DNA from: Archangiaceae bacterium | GTDB taxonomy: Bacteria; Myxococcota; Myxococcia; Myxococcales; Myxococcaceae | Assembly: GCA_023248915.1 (NCBI GenBank) | Contig: JAHFDQ010000392.1 | Location: 1 to 6,051 of the forward strand | Direction: 5' to 3' | DNA: 6,051 bases | In this document: piece by piece, positions 1 through 5,374 of the stretch | Position numbering within the stretch: the stretch's first letter is position 1 | Layout of the letters: each line of letters opens with the position of its first letter | Notes under the pieces: model-generated | Told to the model about the DNA's origin: nothing | Seen by the model: the letters and a program-made list of their open reading frames with translations, nothing else | Database searches by the model: none | Position numbers and translations under genes: made by a program

Positions 1-125
1 GCACCCAGCGGTCGAAGTCCTGGGGTGTCACCAGGCCCAGCTCGAGCGCCACCTCTCGCAGCGTCTTGCCCTCCGCGTGCGCCTTCTTGGCGATGCGGGC
101 CGCGGCGTCGTAGCCAATGTGGGGG
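1..125 (-). other. fumC: out-of-frame C-terminal end of fumC and frameshift site
   Basis: On the minus strand, adding one C to the five-base C run (G run on the plus strand, 121-125) restores the expected FumC ending: HIGYDAAARIAKKAH, then EGKTLREVALELGLV and DFDRWV, reaching the window edge. This matches the family C-terminal domain (HIGYDKAAEIAKKAH in E. coli). The restored frame gives about 455 residues at the edge, and roughly 10 more would be expected beyond it, for a total near the usual 460-467. The restored stretch is still perfectly coding-like with no stop, so any mutation is recent or the base was lost in sequencing or assembly. Confidence 0.9.
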
Positions 126-1365
126 TGAGCGCGGTGACGAGCATCAGCGAGCGCTCGAGGTTCTCGCGAATGCGCGAAGGGACGGCCAGAAGGCCCTGGA
201 CGGCGTGCGCGCGGAACGAGGCCGAGGCGTCCCTGAGCAACCGGCAGGACTGCAGGAAGTTGTGGGCCAAGAGCGGCCGATAGACGTTGAGCTCGAAGTT
301 GCCCGACGCGCCGCCCAGGGTGACGGCGACGTCGTTGCCCATCACCTGGGCACAGGCCATGGTGAGCGCCTCGCACTGGGTGGGGTTCACCTTGCCCGGC
401 ATGATTGAGCTGCCGGGCTCGTTCTCGGGCAGGGCGAGCTCGCCCAGCCCCGAGCGCGGCCCCGACGCGAGCCAGCGGACGTCGTTGGCAACCTTGAACA
501 GGGCGACGGCCAGCGCCTTCAACGCCCCGTGGGTGTGCACCAGCGCATCGGACGACGCGAGGGCTTCGAACTTGTTCCGCGCCGCCGAGAACGGCAGGCC
601 GGTTTCAGCCGCCAGCGCCTCGGCCACGCGTTGGCCGAAGCCGGGCGGGGCGTTCAGGCCGGTGCCGACCGCGGTGCCGCCGATGGCCAATTCGCATAAC
701 GGGCCCAGGCAGCTCTCGAGGCGCGCGGCCGCGTTTGCCACCTGCGCGGCGTAGCCCGAGAACTCCTGGCCCAACGTCAGCGGCGTCGCGTCCTGCAGGT
801 GGGTGCGGCCAATCTTGACGTAGGGCTCAAACTCGCGCGCCTTCTGCGACAGCGCCGCCTCGAGCGCGCGCACCTCGGGCAACAGCTCGCGCGTCACCGC
901 CAGCGCTCCGGCCACGTGGAGCGCGGTGGGGAAGACGTCGTTCGAGCTCTGGCCGCGGTTGACGTCGTCGTTGGGGTGGACGAGTCGGCCTTCGCCGCGC
1001 GGGCCGCCGAGCAGCTCGCTGGCGCGGTTGGCGAGCACCTCGTTGACGTTCATGTGCGTCTGGGTGCCGCTGCCGGTCTGCCAGACGAGCAAGGGAAACT
1101 CGCCGTCGTGGCGACCCTCGGAAACTTCGAGCGCGGCGCGGCCGATCGCCTGGGCCTTGTCGGCGGGCAACAGGCCCAGCTCGGCGTTCACCTGGGCCGC
1201 GACCTTCTTCACCAGCGCCATCGCGTGAACGAGCGGCAGGGGCATCAGCTCGGACGAGATGCGGAAGTTCTGGCGGGACCGCTCGGTCTGGGCGCCCCAC
1301 AGCCGGTCGGCGGGAACTTCGATGGACCCCATCGTGTCGCGCTCGAGGCGGACGTTCGGTGCCAT
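28..1365 (-). CDS. fumC: class II fumarate hydratase (FumC), frameshifted near the C-terminus
   Basis: Class II fumarase reversibly hydrates fumarate to (S)-malate in the TCA cycle; it is an iron-independent cytoplasmic homotetramer. The protein follows E. coli FumC closely from residue 4 onward. Visible landmarks are TGSGTQTHMN (97-106), HPNDDVN and SSN (130-142), GRTHLQDATPLTLGQE with the catalytic-region His189 (186-201), NKFEALASSDALV (264-276) and the superfamily signature GSSIMPGKVNPTQCEA (318-333), which holds the catalytic serine loop. ATG at 1365 fits the family N-terminus and is preceded by AAGG seven bases upstream. Residues 1-415 are authentic; the last 30 (Arg/Pro/Ser-rich, ending at a TGA at 28-30) are out of frame because of a missing base in the G run at 121-125. 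The start lies only 4 bp after the kelch lipoprotein stop, so the two are probably co-transcribed. The family assignment is near certain; whether the frameshift is real or a sequencing error is open. Confidence 0.96.
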   Translation of the reverse strand: MAPNVRLERDTMGSIEVPADRLWGAQTERSRQNFRISSELMPLPLVHAMALVKKVAAQVNAELGLLPADKAQAIGRAALEVSEGRHDGEFPLLVWQTGSGTQTHMNVNEVLANRASELLGGPRGEGRLVHPNDDVNRGQSSNDVFPTALHVAGALAVTRELLPEVRALEAALSQKAREFEPYVKIGRTHLQDATPLTLGQEFSGYAAQVANAAARLESCLGPLCELAIGGTAVGTGLNAPPGFGQRVAEALAAETGLPFSAARNKFEALASSDALVHTHGALKALAVALFKVANDVRWLASGPRSGLGELALPENEPGSSIMPGKVNPTQCEALTMACAQVMGNDVAVTLGGASGNFELNVYRPLLAHNFLQSCRLLRDASASFRAHAVQGLLAVPSRIRENLERSLMLVTALTPTLATTPRPASPRRRTRRARRCERWRSSWAW

Positions 1366-1369
1366 GGGG

Positions 1370-3049
1370 CTACCTTAGTTCCCAGGTCTGGTTGAAGTTG
1401 CAACCGTTTCCGCAGGTGTTGCCTCCGGTGCACACGTGTTTGTTGTGGGCGGGGTCGAAGAAGCAGACCTGGGAGTCGCGGGGAGTGCCGTCGCCCGGGC
1501 CGAGCCGGGTGCAGGTGCCCCCGTCGAACTGGACGAGGCCGTCCCACTCGCCGGAGGGGTAGAAGGCGTCGACCAGGAAGAGCACGCCGCGCACCGGGTC
1601 GAAGGTAAGAGCGCTGTCATGGCCAGCGATACCGAGGCACGAGGTGCGAAGTTGAGTCCAGGCGGTTCCGTCCCAGGCCCAGAGGTCGTCGGTGCCGGCG
1701 GTCTCTGAGCTGTAGATGAGCACCCGCTCGTTGATGGAGTCATAGGCCGCGGCCTGGACCAGGCTCCGCCGGACCGACGGGCGGGGAGTCGGAGTGAACG
1801 GGCCGTACCAACTCGTCCCGTCGTATTCGTAGACCTGGTCGGTGTTCGTCGAACCCGGGGCCGTCATGCCGCCGAACACCACTACCCGCGACCGGGACTC
1901 GTCGTACGCCATGTAGAAGGACTGGCGGGCAGGCGGCGGTGTTCCCGCCGGGGTTCGGGCCGCCCAGGTGAGGCCGTCCCATTCCCAGATGTCGTTGGTG
2001 GCGACCCCCGTGGTGCCTTTGCCTCCGAAGATGACCAGCCGGTCTCGCGCCTTGTCGTAGACGAAGCCGTGGCCTTCGCGCGGCCCGGGGGTGCAGGGCG
2101 AGCAGACCAAGGTCCAGGTCGACGTGGCGCCGTCGTAGGACCACATGTCGCCCGACGGGTGCGCATTGTCAGCCAACGTGTCGCCGCCGTAGAGGAGAAT
2201 CTTCTTGAGACCGCCGTGGTACGTCATGCGGCCGCCGTTCAGTGCGACAGGCGCGACGCCGACTTGCACCCAGACGGGCGGGCCCAGCCCGGCGTCGGTG
2301 CCGGCGTCCACGGGGGAACCCGCATCGGTGCCGGCGTCGGCGCCCGCGTCCGGAACGGTGCCCGCATCGAAGCCGGCATCGACTCCAGCGTCCGCGGGGC
2401 TGCCAGCGTCGAAGCCGGCGTCGCCACCCGCGTCCACGGAGCTGCCCGCATCGGTGCCGGTGCCGTCTCCCGCGTCCATGGGGTTGCCCGCGTCGAAGCC
2501 GGCGTCGTCTCCGGCGTCGTAGCCACCATCATCGCCGAAGCCTCCGTCGAGCCCGCCGTCGGGTTCTTCACCGGCGTCGGACCCCGCGTCGAGGCCGGCG
2601 TCCTCCGTTCCGCCCGTGCCCGCGTCGGGGGTGCCGCCGTCGGCGTCCCCGGCGTCCGAAGACCCGACCGAGCAACCGTCGGTGCACGGTGCGAGCGCCA
2701 GCGTGACGCTGGTAATCCCGGGGGCGAACCGCACCCGGCGAACCGCGCTCCGGGCGATCAGCGCATTGCACCCGGCGCCGGAATAGCCCCTGGCCACGAG
2801 CAGGACCTCTTCGGTCCCGAGGTCGGCCCCCGGAGCCACCGCGACGTGAAACTCGGTGCGCTCGTTTCGCGGGAACCGGGCCGTCACCACCTCGGACCCG
2901 GACGGCCCGGTGGCGCCCACCTCGATGCAGTCCGCGGCGACCGACCCCTTGGCCACCACCAGCACTTCGATGGCCGAGCCCGCAAACTGCGAGCCACAGC
3001 CAGTCGTGGCAGCCGCGAGGGCCAGGAAGGCGGTGGTGGAACGACGCAA
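1370..3049 (-). CDS. kelch-repeat beta-propeller lipoprotein with Asp-Ala-Gly linker
   Basis: Function unknown; probably a cell-surface or periplasmic lipid-anchored protein of 559 residues. A basic start (MRRS), a short hydrophobic stretch and Cys18 after ATTG form a plausible lipoprotein signal, though Thr at -3 is not the usual Leu/Val. Residues ~22-125 look like a small beta-rich domain with several cysteines, ending PCTDGC. Residues 131-256 form a low-complexity linker with 21 copies of DAG. Residues 258-559 hold six units of about 40-50 residues, the better ones showing YD....R(V/L)V(I/V)FGG followed by D(I/L/Q).E(Y/W)DG..W, typical of kelch/galactose-oxidase propellers; the last unit is Cys-rich (CTGGNTCGNGC). 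The start is TTG: it follows AAAGGAAG closely, the frame is closed upstream by a stop at 3086-3088, and no other start precedes the signal. Proteins of this build are common in Myxococcota. No enzyme motif is visible; a binding role is a guess. Confidence 0.87.
   Translation of the reverse strand: MRRSTTAFLALAAATTGCGSQFAGSAIEVLVVAKGSVAADCIEVGATGPSGSEVVTARFPRNERTEFHVAVAPGADLGTEEVLLVARGYSGAGCNALIARSAVRRVRFAPGITSVTLALAPCTDGCSVGSSDAGDADGGTPDAGTGGTEDAGLDAGSDAGEEPDGGLDGGFGDDGGYDAGDDAGFDAGNPMDAGDGTGTDAGSSVDAGGDAGFDAGSPADAGVDAGFDAGTVPDAGADAGTDAGSPVDAGTDAGLGPPVWVQVGVAPVALNGGRMTYHGGLKKILLYGGDTLADNAHPSGDMWSYDGATSTWTLVCSPCTPGPREGHGFVYDKARDRLVIFGGKGTTGVATNDIWEWDGLTWAARTPAGTPPPARQSFYMAYDESRSRVVVFGGMTAPGSTNTDQVYEYDGTSWYGPFTPTPRPSVRRSLVQAAAYDSINERVLIYSSETAGTDDLWAWDGTAWTQLRTSCLGIAGHDSALTFDPVRGVLFLVDAFYPSGEWDGLVQFDGGTCTRLGPGDGTPRDSQVCFFDPAHNKHVCTGGNTCGNGCNFNQTWELR
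1373..1376 (-). promoter_or_regulatory. ribosome binding site of fumC, inside the end of the upstream gene
   Basis: The minus strand reads AAGG, then TAGCCCC, then ATG. The Shine-Dalgarno-like AAGG overlaps the penultimate codons of the kelch lipoprotein and its TAG stop lies inside the spacer. Ribosomes ending the upstream gene would be placed on the fumC start, so translational coupling is likely (inference). Confidence 0.6.
2282..2659 (-). repeat. DAG-repeat linker (degenerate GC-rich tandem repeat inside the kelch gene)
   Basis: This stretch encodes 21 DAG triplets, most often spaced as xDAGxDAG, mixed with SP, TVP and NPM spacers and a Gly/Asp-rich patch (EEPDGGLDGG). At the DNA level it is an irregular series of GAC/GAT-GCG/GCC-GGC/GGT codons, with synonymous variation between copies. 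It would make a flexible, acidic spacer that lifts the propeller away from the membrane. Its high GC and regular period also create long spurious open frames on the opposite strand. Confidence 0.85.
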
Positions 3050-3052
3050 GGA

Positions 3053-3059
3053 CTTCCTT
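3053..3059 (-). promoter_or_regulatory. ribosome binding site supporting a TTG start
   Basis: The minus strand reads AAGGAAG, then TCC, then the TTG at 3049. The GGA core lies five bases from the start codon. This good Shine-Dalgarno match, with the lipoprotein signal directly after it and an in-frame stop not far upstream, decides the choice of TTG. Confidence 0.7.
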
Positions 3060-3091
3060 TCGAGTCGGGGCGGGGTTCCGTTCTTCTACTG

Positions 3092-3132
3092 CCTCGACGC
3101 CTCGAGGGTCCACACGCCGGCGGTGCCGCCGG
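3092..3132 (-). promoter_or_regulatory. two tandem hairpins in the gap between the GH3 gene and the kelch gene
   Basis: The 122-bp gap (3050-3171) contains two adjacent inverted repeats with 6-bp perfect arms and 4-base loops: CCGGCG/CGCCGG at 3117-3132 and CCTCGA/TCGAGG at 3092-3107, nine bases apart. Neither is followed by a T tract on the minus strand, so a classical intrinsic terminator is not shown. They could be a weak terminator for the GH3 transcript, or leader structure for the kelch mRNA. In this GC range short inverted repeats also arise by chance. I saw no convincing -35/-10 pair in the gap. Confidence 0.35.
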
Positions 3133-3171
3133 ACCGAACTGGTCTTGAAGGCACTCCCCCGCCCAGAGGGC

Positions 3172-4362
3172 TCAGAACCCGCGCAACAGGCCCATCCGGT
3201 CCTTCAGCGCGAGGATGCGCCGGCACGACAGGTCGGCCTTCGCCTGAAGCTCGGGCGAGCCAGACACCAACTCCATCAGGATTCCGATGTAGTCCACGCC
3301 CTGGTCCCAGTCGGGCGGCGCGGTGGTGAGCAGCAAGTCGTTTCCGGCGAGGAAGGCCTGGCGCACGACTTCGGCGGTGTCTCCCTTCACCGCTTCGCCC
3401 AGCACCTTGATGGACACGTCGTCGGTGACGGTAATCCAGCCGTGCTCGTGGGCCATGGTGACCAGCACCGGATTGAGGATGGCGGGCTTGGGGCCGAGCG
3501 CCGAGTAGCCGACGTTGGCCATCATCACGCCCCCCAACTGCTGGGCGACCCGGTGAAAGACGTCCATCTGCTCTCGAAGCCGGGCGATTTCCCAGTCGGC
3601 CACCACCAACTGCCGGTCCGAGTTGCCGGCCAGGTCGCCATAGCCGGGGAAGTGCTTGCCGATGGGCAGCACGCCCGCGCGCATCAGGCCCCGGGCGTAG
3701 GCTCGGGCCTTTCGCTCGACGACGGCCGCCTCTCCGCTGAAGGACCGCCGGTTGTCGGCCAGGTGGCCCGAGCCGGCGACGTCGAGCACGGGCGCCAGGT
3801 TCATGTTCAGCCCTATCTCGCGCATGGCGTTGCCGACGGTCAGCCCCCAGGTCTCGACCTCGGCGTCGCCGAGCCCTGCCAGCGCTCGGGCCGACGGAAG
3901 GTCCCGCAGCGCGGGGTGCGTCTTCATGCGGTTGAAGTCGCCGCCTTCCATGTCGACCGCGAAGAAGGCGGGGACCTTCGACCGGGCCTTCGCCGAGGCG
4001 ATGCGGCCACTGGCCTTGGCGAGGTTCTTCAGCGAGTTTCCGACGAAGAGCACTCCGCCGACCTCGACCGGGCCGGTCTTGTCTACCTGCGGGTAGGCGA
4101 GCAGCAGTTGGGCGACGCGGCCGCGGGGGCCGAGTGCCTGGAACACCCGTTCGACCCGTGACGGGTCGGCGTTGGGCAGCGTCGCGGTGTCAGCCGCTGA
4201 CGCGCCGACGGCGAGGATCGCGACCGCGAGCGCCAGGACTCGGCCGAACGGAAACCTTCCGTTCAGCCCGAGCGAAGTCGAGAGCGGCCCTTCGACTCCG
4301 CTCGGGCTGAATGAACGGCTCGGGCTGCAGGGGCGCCTCAGTTTGCTCGCGACGAGATTCAT
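3172..4362 (-). CDS. exported glycoside hydrolase family 3 (NagZ-like) protein with altered active site
   Basis: Single-domain GH3 protein of 396 residues resembling beta-N-acetylhexosaminidase NagZ, which removes GlcNAc from peptidoglycan fragments. NagZ-like segments in order: GGVLFVGNS (102-110), FAVDMEGG (134-141, Asp137), GLNMNLAPVLDV (184-195), RRSFSG (205-210), IGKHFPGYGD (234-243) and TVTDDVS (311-317), whose Asp314 aligns with the catalytic nucleophile. The family's acid/base Asp-x-His pair after KHFPGHG (ADSH in E. coli) is here Asn247-Ser-Asp249, so the usual mechanism is doubtful. A hydrophobic run (41-53) ending AVGASA-AD predicts signal peptidase I export after about residue 56, whereas classical Gram-negative NagZ is cytoplasmic. 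The ATG at 4362 has GGAAG four bases upstream and no later start precedes the signal. Residues ~13-39 are encoded by a palindromic DNA element. It lies 20 bp after the upstream lipoprotein and is probably co-transcribed. The family is sure; activity is not. Confidence 0.9.
   Translation of the reverse strand: MNLVASKLRRPCSPSRSFSPSGVEGPLSTSLGLNGRFPFGRVLALAVAILAVGASAADTATLPNADPSRVERVFQALGPRGRVAQLLLAYPQVDKTGPVEVGGVLFVGNSLKNLAKASGRIASAKARSKVPAFFAVDMEGGDFNRMKTHPALRDLPSARALAGLGDAEVETWGLTVGNAMREIGLNMNLAPVLDVAGSGHLADNRRSFSGEAAVVERKARAYARGLMRAGVLPIGKHFPGYGDLAGNSDRQLVVADWEIARLREQMDVFHRVAQQLGGVMMANVGYSALGPKPAILNPVLVTMAHEHGWITVTDDVSIKVLGEAVKGDTAEVVRQAFLAGNDLLLTTAPPDWDQGVDYIGILMELVSGSPELQAKADLSCRRILALKDRMGLLRGF
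4246..4327. repeat. compound palindromic element read in frame inside the GH3 signal-peptide region
   Basis: The core is a 20-bp inverted repeat with one mismatch: TTCAGCCCGAGCGAAGTCGA at 4262-4281 and its near complement TCGACTCCGCTCGGGCTGAA at 4292-4311, around a 10-base loop. On its left sits a perfect 8-bp hairpin, GAACGGAA at 4246-4253 and TTCCGTTC at 4257-4264, with loop ACC. On its right, TGAACGG (4312-4318) complements CCGTTCA (4259-4265), and GCTCGGGCTG recurs at 4300-4309 and 4318-4327. The core resembles the GCGAAGTCGA palindromes I know as frequent dispersed intergenic repeats in many high-GC bacteria. Here it has no stop in the gene's frame and contributes about 27 residues to the N-terminus. 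Confidence 0.8.
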
Positions 4363-4366
4363 CTGG

Positions 4367-4371
4367 CTTCC
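4367..4371 (-). promoter_or_regulatory. ribosome binding site of the GH3 gene
   Basis: The minus strand reads GGAAG, CCAG, ATG in the 20-bp gap after the upstream lipoprotein's TAG stop (4383-4385). This supports the ATG at 4362 as the start, even though it places the palindromic element inside the coding sequence. Confidence 0.55.
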
Positions 4372-4382
4372 GGAGCCGAAGC

Positions 4383-5312
4383 CTACTTCTTCTTCTTCGG
4401 CGCCGGCTTCTTCGGCGGAGCAGCGGGAGCCGCCGGAGCGGCCGCCGGCGCCGGTTTCTTCACGGCGCTGGGCACCGCCGCCTTGGTTGCCGCGCCGATG
4501 CCGGCCTCGCAGGCGGCGATGACGATGGTGGCGGTGGCGGGCTTGGGCTGGTCGATGACCACCGAGCCCGCCAGGGCGGCCGTGGCGGCCACCTGCTTCT
4601 TGCCTTCATCGACGCACGCCTTGTACTTGGCGGCGGCCTTCGACGAGAGGTCCTTCCGCTTGGCGGCGTCGATTTCCCTCTGGGTGGCGTCGAGCAGGTC
4701 GGCCGCCTCGTCGAGCATCGCCACCGGGCCCTTTCGGAAAGTCAGGCGCAGCTTCGCCAGGGTCACCGGTTCGGCGGTGCGGTCAATCACCCGGCGCGCA
4801 TGCCGGGCGTCCTCGGCGTAGCTGGGCGCCTTGGCTTCCATGTCCTTGGTGGCGACGAGCTCGGACCGGATGGTCTCGATGGCGTCCTTCACCGTGCTCA
4901 ACTGGGCGTCGGTCACTTCCTTCTTCTCGAGTTCGCTCACCACCTTCAGCAACTGCGCCAGCAGCTTGTCCAGCCGCTTGCGCTGTTCGACCACTGACGC
5001 CTCGAAGTCGCGCTTGGCCTTCTCGGCGAAGGCGATCTCCAGGTCAGACTGGTCTTGGTTGAAGCGGTCGAGCAGCACGGCCTGGTCGGGCGACTCGCGC
5101 AGCACCGGGTCGCGCACCAGGTCGCGGGACTCGGCCAAGATGGACTTGGCGGTGGAGAGGTCGAACGCGTGGGTCGCCTGCTCGGCCTCGAGCAACAGCC
5201 CCTCGAGCTCGCGCGCCTTCGTCTCGCCACGGGTCAACTTCGAGTTCCCGGCGCAGCCGCTGACCGCGACGACGAGCGCAAGCAAGAGACTAGAGGGTCG
5301 GGCGAGGCGCAT
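4383..5312 (-). CDS. helical, charged lipoprotein of unknown function with Ala/Pro/Lys tail
   Basis: I do not recognise a named family. The 309-residue product begins MRLARPSSLLLALVVAVSGC, a clear lipoprotein signal with lipobox VSGC and Cys20 as the lipidated residue. Residues ~30-225 are rich in Glu, Lys, Arg, Leu and Ala with heptad-like spacing (for example around 92-135) and few helix breakers, so a long helical or coiled-coil rod is likely. Cys233 and Cys268 flank a less charged segment and could form a disulfide. The tail (285-309) is built from Ala, Pro and Lys and ends in KKKK, the kind of basic low-complexity end that could contact anionic polymers such as peptidoglycan or nucleic acid (guess). 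The ATG at 5312 is chosen because the signal peptide begins there; the frame stays open further upstream only by running out of frame across the molybdoenzyme gene. No strong Shine-Dalgarno is visible. It sits 62 bp after that gene and 20 bp before the GH3 gene. Confidence 0.87.
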   Translation of the reverse strand: MRLARPSSLLLALVVAVSGCAGNSKLTRGETKARELEGLLLEAEQATHAFDLSTAKSILAESRDLVRDPVLRESPDQAVLLDRFNQDQSDLEIAFAEKAKRDFEASVVEQRKRLDKLLAQLLKVVSELEKKEVTDAQLSTVKDAIETIRSELVATKDMEAKAPSYAEDARHARRVIDRTAEPVTLAKLRLTFRKGPVAMLDEAADLLDATQREIDAAKRKDLSSKAAAKYKACVDEGKKQVAATAALAGSVVIDQPKPATATIVIAACEAGIGAATKAAVPSAVKKPAPAAAPAAPAAPPKKPAPKKKK

Positions 5313-5374
5313 GGCGCGCACATCGTATGCCGGCTGGTGCCGAACGCACGGGAAACGGTAGCTCGTTCTGCCGG
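5313..5374 (-). other. 62-bp gap between the molybdoenzyme gene and the lipoprotein gene
   Basis: The gap holds no T-tract terminator. AGCCGGCA occurs twice as a direct repeat, once near each end, and the palindromic GCCGGC within it could also pair. A TACGAT close to the lipoprotein start is a possible -10, but no -35 at proper spacing accompanies it. Read-through from the upstream gene is possible. Confidence 0.3.

Noticed and set aside
28..120. A genuine alternative C-terminus for FumC
   Set aside because: The in-frame tail is Arg/Pro/Ser-rich with no family similarity, while the adjacent frame gives the canonical FumC ending.
2282..2659. CRISPR array or tandem satellite
   Set aside because: The repeats are three- to six-residue codon-level units with synonymous variation inside a reading frame, with no constant repeat and unique spacers.
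3117..3132. Rho-independent terminator after the GH3 gene
   Set aside because: A GC-rich stem is present but no T run follows it on the minus strand, so it is reported only as a hairpin of unknown role.
2069..3148. A long open frame on the plus strand opposite the kelch lipoprotein gene
   Set aside because: Its product is a monotonous Gly/Ala/Val/Arg mixture created by the antisense of the DAG repeat in high-GC DNA. The minus-strand gene has a signal, domains and a ribosome site.
3145..4161. A 338-codon plus-strand frame opposite the GH3 gene
   Set aside because: It lies wholly antisense to a clear GH3 domain, has a His/Gly/Val/Arg-rich composition without recognisable motifs, and is a typical GC shadow frame.
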